From: Bryobacteraceae bacterium
GTDB lineage: Bacteria > Acidobacteriota > Terriglobia > Bryobacterales > Bryobacteraceae
Direction of reading: 5' to 3'
Assembly (NCBI GenBank): GCA_025056455.1
Contig: JANWVY010000002.1
Span: forward strand, 668,737 to 732,736
DNA length: 64,000 bases
Each line of letters starts with the position of its first letter. The first letter of the stretch is position 1. Made by a program: the position numbers and the translations under genes. This document shows, piece by piece, positions 9,552 to 17,233 of the stretch. Under the pieces are notes generated by a model. That model saw nothing but the letters and a program-made list of their open reading frames with translations, was not told the DNA's origin and did not search any database.

Positions 9552-9580
9552 TCGACGAATTCTTCAATTTGTTGTATGCT
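9552..9580 (+). promoter_or_regulatory. candidate sigma70-type promoter for the intergenic RNA
   Basis: TCGACG (9552-9557), a 17-bp spacer and TATGCT (9575-9580); each hexamer matches four of six consensus bases. It lies just after the Nramp-like stop codon and about 90 bp upstream of a strong intrinsic terminator. No protein gene follows on this strand for more than 6 kb. Inference from spacing and context only. Confidence 0.4.
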
Positions 9581-9586
9581 AATTTT

Positions 9587-9710
9587 ACTACCCAAACCTG
9601 AACTGAATCACGCGGCAACGTGTGATCTCTCCAGGTGCGTCATTGCGTCCCGATCGCAATGGCCAGCCGGTGAGCATCTTCCTCCGAGTGCTCACCGGCA
9701 TTTTTCTTTT
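9587..9710 (+). ncRNA. putative small structured RNA (three hairpins)
   Basis: A ~124-nt stretch without an open frame of any length that contains three consecutive inverted repeats. First, 9607-9614 pairs with 9619-9626 (8 bp including one G-U) and is capped by a GCAA tetraloop. Second, 9641-9647 pairs with 9655-9661 (7 bp perfect, CATTGCG/CGCAATG). Third is an 11-bp terminator stem. The terminator loop carries CTTCCTCCGAG, complementary to Shine-Dalgarno sequences. The start is taken seven bases after the candidate -10 box. An attenuated mRNA leader is unlikely because no gene follows on this strand. I recognise no known RNA family. Confidence 0.5.
9666..9710 (+). terminator. Rho-independent terminator
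   Basis: Perfect 11-bp inverted repeat (9666-9676 with 9689-9699, GCCGGTGAGCA and its complement), 12-nt loop, followed by TTTTTCTTTT. It is 128 bp beyond the Nramp-like stop, so it could end that mRNA, the putative small RNA, or both. Confidence 0.85.
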
Positions 9711-9905
9711 CGGGCCCTCTTGTTCCTCCGAGGCCTAGTTCGAAGCCACTCAACTGCTGCGCTTGGGCTAATGAAGCAATCCCTTCCCATGGCAACTTGG
9801 ACAAGCTGGCAGGAACGGCCCCTCGCAAGATAAATCCTACAAACGACTTAGTCGTCCGTGATAGCCAGGGAGAAGAGTGGTTCTCAAAAAAGCTTCCGCT
9901 CTTAG
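9711..9905. other. intergenic remainder, no feature recognised
   Basis: Between the terminator and the convergent hypothetical gene. It holds a second copy of TTCCTCCGAG (9723-9732; the first is 9679-9688 in the terminator loop) and a short palindrome at 9843-9855, too weak to call a terminator. No coding frame looks real. Confidence 0.3.
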
Positions 9906-10394
9906 TTAGTAGACCTGGAAAAGAAATACCGTGTTCGAGCCCTCGGGACTAATTGCATATTCGCCATTGGGCAGATATTCGTTTGCCTCAACACGGTAAA
10001 TACCTTCCCCGAGACGCTTGATGGTGAGATGAAGGGGACGGGGACCATCCTTCCGACGCTTGCCGGGAAAGACGATCTCGCGTTTTCCAGATTTAGTTAC
10101 CTCGAGCCGATAAAGCTGAAGTTTCTCAGGCTGGATGGACTTACATTCAATCAGGAAAATGGGCTCGGCGAGCGGCGTTTTGGCGGGTGAAGAGGCGCCA
10201 TCCACCACATAGGCAATATCGTCCTTGCGCTTCTCCTCCCGCGCTTCGGTCACTTCGGTTTCAATGAGGTTGGTGGCGTGCAACAGATAGAGCCGGTCCG
10301 GCTTGGGCGGACGCGGACCGTTGTATTTCTGCGGGAGGGCACAGGAGGCGGAGATTACCACCAGAAGTGCAGCGCGAATCAAGGATCGGACCAT
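9906..10394 (-). CDS. secreted hypothetical protein
   Basis: 162 residues with a Sec-type signal peptide (charged MVRSLIRAA, hydrophobic LLVVISASCA, likely cleavage near residue 20). The mature part is small and mostly beta-strand, with paired basic patches (SGKREIVFPGKRRKDG) and ends with a strand pattern TVFLFQVY. I recognise no family. The ATG at 10394 is preceded by GAGGTGA at good spacing. It is 11 bp downstream of the degenerate kinase gene on the same strand, so probably in the same transcript; a periplasmic partner for that membrane protein is possible but unproven. Confidence 0.75.
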   Translation of the reverse strand: MVRSLIRAALLVVISASCALPQKYNGPRPPKPDRLYLLHATNLIETEVTEAREEKRKDDIAYVVDGASSPAKTPLAEPIFLIECKSIQPEKLQLYRLEVTKSGKREIVFPGKRRKDGPRPLHLTIKRLGEGIYRVEANEYLPNGEYAISPEGSNTVFLFQVY

Positions 10395-10405
10395 GTCACC
10401 TCATT

Positions 10406-12916
10406 TTACGTCGCAACCGTGTCGGAGGTTTCAGCAGGGGAGGAGGTGTCCGCTAAAGGCTGCTTGGACTCCAGGCGGTCCAGCAGTCTTTCCAGCTCGC
10501 CGGTTTCAAGCGGTTTGTGAAGGACGTAGCCTTCACCATGGGGAAACAGCGTCGAAGCATCGGTGTCAACGCTATCAGAGAGTAGGACAAAGGTCCGTGC
10601 GAGGCTGCGCGCCCGGTCAAAAAAATCCGCCCAGTTGCCGGACATCGGCCCGGAACCTGTCCGGACGGCGCAAAAAATGACGTCGATGCGCATCCGGCGG
10701 AGTAATTCGAAGGCTTCTCCTTCGCTGCTCAGGGGAATCGCCCGGTGGTTGCGGTCAGCGAGAAAAGAAACCAAGCGGCGCTGCGCTGCCAAATCCGGTT
10801 CCAGCACAATTGCCGTGAGGCTTTCGGCGCGCGCTGTGCCGCGCCCGCGTGCCGGGACAGGCTTCTGAGTCGGGATCACGGCAGGCAACTCAATCTCCAT
10901 CCGGCAGCTTGTCTCACCCGCCCGCTGAATGCGAACCTCTCCACCCAAGCTGTGTAGAATTCCTCGACACAAACTGAAGCTCAAAGCCTCTCGCCTTCCC
11001 GGGCGTGGAGGGAGGGGGGGAAAGATTTCGTCATACACGACGCTTCCGTACCGAATCGCCACTAGCAACCGGCGAGAATTGCCGCCCGTCTCAATGACCA
11101 GCTTCGGTTCCGGCGACTGTGCAGCAGCCTGGCAAGCCAGTAAGATCAAGTTGCCTAAAACGTCCGCCAGCTGGTTTGCAACGCCGACCGTCCACAGTGG
11201 CTCGCGAGACAGCCGCGTCTCAATCTCGACCTCAGGCATGCACTGTTCATAATCGAAGTTGTCCAGGACACCTTGCAAAGTTTGATTCACTTCCAGGGTG
11301 CCAGCTTCTGATTGCTGGGGTCCGACAACCTCGTTGAGCCGGCTCAAAATCGAAGAAACCTTCAGCGATTCCATGAGAATGGCCCGTGCCTGGCTTTCTC
11401 CGGCATCCAGCATCCGGTGAGAGATGGCAAAGATGGATTCAAGCGGCGCCCGCAGTTCACTCGCCACGCCAGAAATCAGCTGACCTGTAACCGCGAGTTT
11501 CTCGCTCCGGGCAAGATATTCTCGGTGCGCCTGTTGCTCGACAATCTTGATCACCAGAGCAAACTGGTTAGCAAAGTGTTGCAGCGCCCCCAACTCATCC
11601 TCCGAGTAGGAAGTCTGGGGCTTGTCGCGCTCCAACCACAAAACTCCGACGAGCTCCTCTTTTGCGAACATCGGCAAAAAGACCAGCGTGCTAGGAAGCT
11701 TGGCCGGATGCTCGCGAAACAAAAGCCGGCTACCGGCCGTTTTCGGGATGTACAGAGGCGTTCGATTGCGATAGCAAAGCGCCAGAGCGGCTTCCACCGT
11801 ACCTGCCTCCGCTTCGAGTGGGATGGTCCCCTGGGTAGAATTCTCTTCGCCACCCATCCGGATCAGCGAATCCGACCCGCGGTCGTAACGGTACACCTGC
11901 ACGGCGCTCACCCCCAAGGCCCTTGGCACGATGGTTCTGAGCTTGCGGAGCAGCTCCTCCATGTTTCCAGCCGTCAGGAGCTCCTCGCACAGGGTCAGGA
12001 TTTTCCGCACCCCTCGTCTCGAGTTCCGTTTCAGGCGCCGGTGACGCAAAACAAGCAACAAGGCGAGCAGGATGGAAGCCGTTGCACCCAGAAAAATCTG
12101 AGGCGCGACCACTCCCGCCCGTTCCATCAACACGAGCGCCGAGGGATGATCAAGCACCAACCGGTAAGAGGGCGTACCCGATGCCTCCGGCGCCCAAACC
12201 GAAACGAGTCCCGTAGCCTGAACCTGATCGCCCACTCGAAAGCGCTTGAGCCCAGCTCCGAAAGTCCCTGAAGATCGAGGTAGATAAACCGGATAGCTCC
12301 GCCGCATCCCATTCTCAAGGAGAATGTATTGCCCGACAGCATCCTCCCCGAGCATGGCCACTCGGCCCCGAATCTCCAGAACCCGGCCGAGAAATTTTTC
12401 GCTCTCTAAGGCGCCAATCCCCACGCGTTCGATTTTGGGCGGCGCTGAGCGGTGGGTGGTCGTCAGTTGAATCGGCCGCACAATGGGTAGTCCGAAGCGC
12501 TGGGCCAGTAGGCCCCGGACTTCTACCCATTCGCCTGGCGCTAGGCGGTCGAACATATAATCTGGCGCCTCAACCGTTAATCCCCACCCGGTAGAATCGA
12601 CAAGCGGCAAGTGGGCGAAGTCCTCATAACGCACGGCGCGTCCGGCCACCTGACCCTGGATGGCCACAAGACGCCCTTGGTGGATCAACTGGCGGTCCCC
12701 CGGGCGGCGGGAATTCGCTTGTTCCAGCGTTAAAACGAGGGGGGCAGGCGCTGTCAACTGGGCCTGAGAGGCGGTATCGGTTCGAGGGTGATAGGGCGGT
12801 TTGGTTTGCGCAGTCAGGGGCCAGATCTCGCCTCCAGCCACCAGCACGATCAGTGGCCCCAGCCCGAAGAGCTCCTTCAGCCATCGCCTCGTGATCCAGG
12901 CAGCGCTCTTAACCAT
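10406..12916 (-). CDS. membrane hybrid sensor protein with degenerate kinase and receiver domains
   Basis: 836 residues: N-terminal membrane anchor, periplasmic region with two OB-like beta segments (~85-165 and ~170-260), membrane helix at ~272-292, GAF domain (~305-460), dimerisation helix, ATPase-like domain and C-terminal receiver-like domain. Catalytic positions are lost. The H-box reads SGVASELRAPL, with Ser486 where the phosphorylated His should be; the second N-box Asn is Leu (GNLILLACQ); the G-boxes are absent; and the receiver phospho-Asp is Ala750 (DVIFCAVRTG), though the lysine of HKPL survives. I infer a pseudokinase that signals by binding rather than phosphotransfer. It overlaps the upstream HAD gene by 40 bp. 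Confidence 0.8.
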   Translation of the reverse strand: MVKSAAWITRRWLKELFGLGPLIVLVAGGEIWPLTAQTKPPYHPRTDTASQAQLTAPAPLVLTLEQANSRRPGDRQLIHQGRLVAIQGQVAGRAVRYEDFAHLPLVDSTGWGLTVEAPDYMFDRLAPGEWVEVRGLLAQRFGLPIVRPIQLTTTHRSAPPKIERVGIGALESEKFLGRVLEIRGRVAMLGEDAVGQYILLENGMRRSYPVYLPRSSGTFGAGLKRFRVGDQVQATGLVSVWAPEASGTPSYRLVLDHPSALVLMERAGVVAPQIFLGATASILLALLLVLRHRRLKRNSRRGVRKILTLCEELLTAGNMEELLRKLRTIVPRALGVSAVQVYRYDRGSDSLIRMGGEENSTQGTIPLEAEAGTVEAALALCYRNRTPLYIPKTAGSRLLFREHPAKLPSTLVFLPMFAKEELVGVLWLERDKPQTSYSEDELGALQHFANQFALVIKIVEQQAHREYLARSEKLAVTGQLISGVASELRAPLESIFAISHRMLDAGESQARAILMESLKVSSILSRLNEVVGPQQSEAGTLEVNQTLQGVLDNFDYEQCMPEVEIETRLSREPLWTVGVANQLADVLGNLILLACQAAAQSPEPKLVIETGGNSRRLLVAIRYGSVVYDEIFPPLPPRPGRREALSFSLCRGILHSLGGEVRIQRAGETSCRMEIELPAVIPTQKPVPARGRGTARAESLTAIVLEPDLAAQRRLVSFLADRNHRAIPLSSEGEAFELLRRMRIDVIFCAVRTGSGPMSGNWADFFDRARSLARTFVLLSDSVDTDASTLFPHGEGYVLHKPLETGELERLLDRLESKQPLADTSSPAETSDTVAT

Positions 12917-13560
12917 GGGTCAAGTTCCGGATCGGCGAAATCACGAATGGTGAAGTCCGTCTCCGGCAGGCTCGCAGCGGTTGTCCGCACGGCTACAACT
13001 CGCGCCCCTGCAGCTTTGGCCGCCTCAATCCCAGCCGCCGAGTCCTCAAAAACGACGCAGTCTCGAGGGGGAACGCCGAGGAATTTGGCCACGCGAAGAT
13101 AGATCTCTGGATCAGGCTTCGGATGCTTGACTTCGTGCCCGTGAACGACCACCCGAAAGTATTTCCGCAGCCCGGCCTCATCCAGCACGAAATCTACGTT
13201 TGCAGGCTCCGCATTGGAGGCAAGCCCGAGCAACTCGGCTTTGTGGCGCTCTAAAAAATCCCGCACGCCACGAACCAAGCGCCGCCCAAGTTGGGGCTTC
13301 ATCATCTGCCGGTAGAGTTCTTCTTTCGACGCTCCGTGGTTAAAAACCTCCTGATCTGAGAGTTGCGAGCCGAAGAGATCGCGGACGATCTCATCGTTCC
13401 GCTTTCCATGCATCCGCTCCATCATTCCATCGGCTGGCAGGTTGTGCTGCGATAGATACAAACGCCAGGCTTCTGCATGCAAATCATTGGAGTCAATCAC
13501 CACCCCATCCATATCGAAAATTAGGGCGCGAACTGCCCCCGGTAAACGAGATCGTTCCAT
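12877..13560 (-). CDS. HAD-superfamily hydrolase, beta-phosphoglucomutase-like
   Basis: 227 residues of HAD subfamily IA. Motif I is [13 protein letters not shown] (nucleophile and acid aspartates), motif II is the Ser in LGLASNAEP, motif III is Lys in HPKPDPEIYL, and motif IV is VVFEDSAAGIEAAKAAG. This is the pattern of phosphatases and beta-phosphoglucomutases acting on sugar phosphates; the residues after motif I lack the usual phosphomutase cap signature strength, so a phosphatase is equally likely. It is the upstream neighbour of the degenerate kinase, overlapping it by 40 bp. Confidence 0.9.
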   Translation of the reverse strand: MERSRLPGAVRALIFDMDGVVIDSNDLHAEAWRLYLSQHNLPADGMMERMHGKRNDEIVRDLFGSQLSDQEVFNHGASKEELYRQMMKPQLGRRLVRGVRDFLERHKAELLGLASNAEPANVDFVLDEAGLRKYFRVVVHGHEVKHPKPDPEIYLRVAKFLGVPPRDCVVFEDSAAGIEAAKAAGARVVAVRTTAASLPETDFTIRDFADPELDPWLRALPGSRGDG

Positions 13561-13580
13561 ATCGTTATCGGCGGGACTGG

Positions 13581-14705
13581 CTAGCGGTAAAACGTGGACT
13601 CCGGACCCTGACCCTCGAAATCCACCTTCGAAGCCAAGCTAAACCGAGGCTCTCCGGGGCCGCTTCCCAACATGCGCCGCGAAAGGTACTCGCCGACCGC
13701 TGGCCCGTGCTTGAAACCATGACCCGACCCGCCACCGGCAATCCAAACTTCTGGATGATCAGGATGTTGGTCAATCAGATAATCCCCCGTGGCCGTATTC
13801 TCATACTGACAGACGCGGGTCTCTACGAGCGGCGCATCCGCTAGGCAAGGAATTCGCCGCGACAAGTAGTCGCGAGCCGCTTGTAGCCCCTCGGCGCTCG
13901 GAACTCGCTCTAAGGTGTCCGGGTCAACCACTGGCCCGTGGCGATCGCAAGCGACCTTAAGACCTCTGTTTTCAAGATCTCCGAAACCGTAAAACTTCTC
14001 CCCGACGTCGATCCAGCAAGGAATCCGCTCCGGCCCAAACTGCGCTGCGGGTGGCGCCCCAAAGAAAAACACCTCTTGCCGCGAGGTCCGGATCTTGTTG
14101 CCGAATAAGCCGGGAAATAACTTTGGTAACCAGGGGCCGCAGGCAAACACGTAGGCGCCGGCCACAAGCCTCGAGCCATCTTCACAAACTGGCCCTTGGT
14201 CGCTCCAGCGCACCATCCGGCGCTCAACACTTAGTTTTCCCGCCAGGGTTTGAATCGCCCGGCGCGCCATCAAAGCTCCCCCATCCGGTTCGAAAATTCC
14301 CCAAGAGCCCTCGGCAGCGCGAAACCAGGAATACCGCGATTCCAGTTCTCTCTCTGTCAGCCGCTCAAAACGAACTCCGCAGTTGCGTAGCGTCTCGACC
14401 GTCTCTTGGGCGAAAGCATCTTGTTGGGGAGCGATCCAAAGTACCCCGCAACCGTGAAACAAGGTAGGGTCGTTTTCGGCTGCTAGCTGCCGCCATAGCT
14501 CGAGCGAGCGCAGCGTGAATCGGGTGTAGATCTCGCGCGCGCCGTAACCAGCCCGGATAATCCGCGACTCTCCTCCCGAAGAGGCACGGCTGTTAGCGGC
14601 GCCATAGGCATCCATGAGCCGAACGTTCAACCCCGCTTGCCGCAAATGCCAGGCTGTCCAGGCGCCAAAGGAACCCGCGCCGATCACCGCTACGTCGGGG
14701 ATCAT
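13581..14705 (-). CDS. FAD-dependent oxidoreductase, monomeric sarcosine oxidase-like
   Basis: 374-residue DAO-family flavoprotein. The N-terminal dinucleotide motif is VIGAGSFGAWTAWHL, followed by the ARG/SSGGESRIIRAGYG segment typical of the monomeric sarcosine oxidase/N-methyltryptophan oxidase group, and a C-terminal flavin-contacting GGGSGHGFKHGPAVGEY. Likely oxidises a secondary amine or N-methyl amino acid; the true substrate cannot be read from sequence. Cytoplasmic. It is 20 bp upstream of the HAD gene on the same strand. Confidence 0.88.
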   Translation of the reverse strand: MIPDVAVIGAGSFGAWTAWHLRQAGLNVRLMDAYGAANSRASSGGESRIIRAGYGAREIYTRFTLRSLELWRQLAAENDPTLFHGCGVLWIAPQQDAFAQETVETLRNCGVRFERLTERELESRYSWFRAAEGSWGIFEPDGGALMARRAIQTLAGKLSVERRMVRWSDQGPVCEDGSRLVAGAYVFACGPWLPKLFPGLFGNKIRTSRQEVFFFGAPPAAQFGPERIPCWIDVGEKFYGFGDLENRGLKVACDRHGPVVDPDTLERVPSAEGLQAARDYLSRRIPCLADAPLVETRVCQYENTATGDYLIDQHPDHPEVWIAGGGSGHGFKHGPAVGEYLSRRMLGSGPGEPRFSLASKVDFEGQGPESTFYR

Positions 14706-14765
14706 GCCGCCTGCTTCCGAGCTCGCATACAGCCACTGGCGCTGAATCGAGGCATCTTCCTCCAG

Positions 14766-15236
14766 CTATCGCTTGGCAGAAAGCGTCAATGGCAGGAAAT
14801 TGCCGTTTTCCCGCGAAACAGGCCGCCCCTTGAGAACCCGGCTTTTGGGAACACTCACCAACTTCTGTGCGCGCTCGTGAGGTGCAGGGTACAGGGACAC
14901 ATCCACCGCGTCATCAGCATGAAGGAAAGCCTGCAGATCCTCCTCCGTCATGTAGCCCACATAGTGGATGCTTTCGTCATGCAGCTTGTGGACCTCAAAA
15001 CACTGGTACGGTTGTTTGGAAAACAACGGCATGCCTTCGGTATGCGGAGCGTAAGAGAAACCGTATACCCCAGGGGGTAGAAAATCGATGCCCTCACCCT
15101 CCTCTTCGCCCTGCACCAAACGCAGGTTGCGCTCGCGGCGCAGCTTTTCAAGCTCGGCAGATGCGCCGTTGCTCACAGAAGCGAATTCATTCACCATGGC
15201 AATCCGGCCTTCGGAATTCCCCCCTGATTGTACCAT
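14766..15236 (-). CDS. hypothetical protein
   Basis: 156 residues, no membrane segment or signal. The N-terminal third is polar and helical (SAELEKLRRERNLRLVQGEEEGEG); the middle is a compact region rich in aromatic residues and His (PPGVYGFSYAPHTEGMPLF, HKLHDESIHYVGYM) that looks like a small alpha/beta domain. I do not recognise the family. The ATG at 15236 has GGGGGAGGG just upstream; an internal ATG at residue 14 is possible. It sits 29 bp after hemB on the same strand, so it may be co-expressed with it. Confidence 0.7.
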   Translation of the reverse strand: MVQSGGNSEGRIAMVNEFASVSNGASAELEKLRRERNLRLVQGEEEGEGIDFLPPGVYGFSYAPHTEGMPLFSKQPYQCFEVHKLHDESIHYVGYMTEEDLQAFLHADDAVDVSLYPAPHERAQKLVSVPKSRVLKGRPVSRENGNFLPLTLSAKR

Positions 15237-15265
15237 CTGCCCTCCCCCAAACTGTGGCGAGCGAC

Positions 15266-16237
15266 TCAGCCAAGCAGCCGCGCCACCTCCCGAGCAAAGT
15301 AGGTGAGAATAAAATCAGCCCCAGCGCGCCGGATGGCAGTTAGAGATTCCAGCATGGCTCGCTCAAGGTCCAGCCATCCGTTGCGCGCCGCAGCTACCAG
15401 CATGCTGTACTCGCCGCTCACTTGATAGGCGCCAAGCGGCACGTCGAACCGGTCGCGCGCCATGCGGATGATGTCCAGGTAGGGCAGAGCCGGCTTCACC
15501 AGAATCAGATCCGCGCCCTCCTGCACATCGAGCTCAATTTCTCGCATCGCCTCGCGCGCGTTGGCGGGATCCATCTGGTAGCTCCGCCGGTCGCCAAACT
15601 GCGGTGCCGATTCCGCAGCCTCGCGGAATGGCCCGTAAAAGCTCGAGGCGAACTTCGCCGCATAGCTCAGGATGGGCAGGTTTGAGAAACCTGCTTGGTC
15701 GAGCGCCCGGCGAATGGCTCCCACACGGCCATCCATCATGTCCGACGGAGCGACAATATCGGCGCCAGCTCGCGCGTGCGACACAGCCGTGCGAGCCAGC
15801 CACTCGAGCGTCAGATCATTGTCCACATCCCCACCGACAATCTTGCCGCAGTGTCCATGACTTGTGTATTCGCAATTGCAGACGTCGGTAATTACCAGCA
15901 GCTTGGGACACGCCCGTTTGATAGCCGTCACGGCGCGCTGCACAATCCCATCCGCAGCATAGGCGCCGCTTGCTTCCTCGTCCTTAGATTCTGGAATGCC
16001 AAATAGAATGATTCCTCCCAGACCCGCGCTTTGGAGCTGTTCGCATTCTTTCACAACCACGTCTACCGACATCTGGTAGTTGCCGGGCATGGAGCCAATT
16101 TCCCGTTTGACTCCCTCGCCCGGACACACGAACAGCGGCAGGATACAATGTGAGGGCTCAAGCTGCGTCTCGCAGACCAGCCGCCGCAGTTCAGCCGAGG
16201 CGCGCAAACGCCGCATCCGGTGCGCTGGAAAGGACAT
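15266..16237 (-). CDS. hemB: delta-aminolevulinic acid dehydratase (porphobilinogen synthase)
   Basis: 323 residues; condenses two 5-aminolevulinates to porphobilinogen in haem synthesis. Both Schiff-base lysines are visible ([15 protein letters not shown] and [11 protein letters not shown]). The metal loop [14 protein letters not shown] carries the three cysteines of the zinc-dependent type. I start at the ATG giving [12 protein letters not shown], which matches the family N terminus; the frame extends to a TTG at 16294 but those residues are not family-like. The several secreted multihaem cytochromes of this window imply a high haem demand. Confidence 0.96.
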   Translation of the reverse strand: MSFPAHRMRRLRASAELRRLVCETQLEPSHCILPLFVCPGEGVKREIGSMPGNYQMSVDVVVKECEQLQSAGLGGIILFGIPESKDEEASGAYAADGIVQRAVTAIKRACPKLLVITDVCNCEYTSHGHCGKIVGGDVDNDLTLEWLARTAVSHARAGADIVAPSDMMDGRVGAIRRALDQAGFSNLPILSYAAKFASSFYGPFREAAESAPQFGDRRSYQMDPANAREAMREIELDVQEGADLILVKPALPYLDIIRMARDRFDVPLGAYQVSGEYSMLVAAARNGWLDLERAMLESLTAIRRAGADFILTYFAREVARLLG

Positions 16238-16368
16238 GTCCCTACTGTAGCAACCGCGCAGGGTCGCTTGATCCGTCGCGTTTGGTGAGGGCAAATCGCT
16301 GCGGCCGGAGGGACACGCAATCCTAGGGCCGGGTCGCCGCCAGGAAAGCTTTTACAATGGAGGAAGGC

Positions 16369-17169
16369 ATGGCCCGGCGCTGGCGTTACACTGCGGTTTT
16401 CTTGTTCGCCGTGACGCTCAGCTTGCTCGAAGCTCAGGTCGCGCGCACTGTGCGGCGGTGGGCCCAGTACGAGCACGAAATGCAAAATCCCGCCGAAGAT
16501 CCTCCCGATGCCTGGGAGCGCACCGAATTTGCTTGGGGCCGGCTGCGATATCGTTCGCCCCGCGATGGGTGGCGTTCCCGCTGGGGGGTTGACGCCAACA
16601 AGTCAGACCGCCAGTTTCTCCAAGGCTTGAGGCGCCTGAGCCGCGTTCATGCGCGCTCGGTAGAGGAAATCGTCGATGTCGACAGTGACGACATGTTCAA
16701 CTGGCCTTTTCTCTATGCGGTGGGCGTTGGCGATTGGGTCTTCAACGACGCCCAGGCGCTGCGCCTCAGAGCTTTTTTCGAACGTGGCGGCTTCTTAATG
16801 GTTGATGATTTTCACAATGAGTATGAGTGGGCCCGCTTCATGGCCGGAATGCGGCGAGTGTTACCAGGCTATGCGGTTGTGGAATTGGAGCCTGCCGACC
16901 CCATCTTCCACACCGTTTATAACCTCTCGGAGCGGTTTCGCATCCCAGGCTTGAATGTGGTCCACGGTGACCAAATTGAACGGGGCGGCGTCGATCCGCA
17001 CTGGCGCGCCATCCTCGATTCCAAGGGCAGGGTCGTGGTGGCGATCTGCTTCAACATGGACTTGGGTGACGCTTGGGAATGGGCCGATCTTCCGGAATAC
17101 CCAGAGAAATACGCTTCGCTCGCTTTCCGCATCGGGGTCAACTACGTCATCTACGCCATGACACATTAA
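16369..17169 (+). CDS. DUF4159 domain protein, secreted
   Basis: 266 residues with an N-terminal signal or anchor (RRWRYTAVFLFAVTLSLLEAQ) and a DUF4159 domain: EFAWGRLRYRSP, GVGDWVFNDAQALRLRAFFERGGFLMVDDFHNEYEW and the C-terminal ICFNMDLGDAWEWADLPEYPEKYASLAFRIGVNYVIYAMTH. DUF4159 has a flavodoxin/glutaminase-like fold and usually sits in clusters with MoxR ATPases and VWA/BatA-type proteins; none of those is present here. The ATG at 16369 has GGAGGAAGG directly upstream; the ATG 12 bp earlier overlaps that site. Divergent from hemB. Confidence 0.85.
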   Translation: MARRWRYTAVFLFAVTLSLLEAQVARTVRRWAQYEHEMQNPAEDPPDAWERTEFAWGRLRYRSPRDGWRSRWGVDANKSDRQFLQGLRRLSRVHARSVEEIVDVDSDDMFNWPFLYAVGVGDWVFNDAQALRLRAFFERGGFLMVDDFHNEYEWARFMAGMRRVLPGYAVVELEPADPIFHTVYNLSERFRIPGLNVVHGDQIERGGVDPHWRAILDSKGRVVVAICFNMDLGDAWEWADLPEYPEKYASLAFRIGVNYVIYAMTH

Positions 17170-17233
17170 GCATCTGTGCTGAGGGGAAATTGGCTACACT
17201 GAAATTAAGCTATACGTCCGCCCCCAGTTGTCG

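Noticed and set aside
8934-9833. 299-codon plus-strand frame through the Nramp-like gene and the intergenic region
   Set aside because: Runs in another frame through the transporter and across the hairpins and terminator; composition is shadow-like.
9843-9855. Palindrome ACGACTTAGTCGT as terminator of the minus-strand hypothetical gene
   Set aside because: Only 5 bp of stem with a 3-nt loop and no T-run on the minus strand.
11312-12271. 319-codon plus-strand frame
   Set aside because: Antisense to the degenerate kinase, whose GAF and membrane segments are clear; the product is arginine- and histidine-rich and shows no domain.
16238-16294. N-terminal extension of HemB from a TTG
   Set aside because: HemB proteins begin near the RMRRLR segment; the extension is not family-like, so the ATG at 16237 was chosen.
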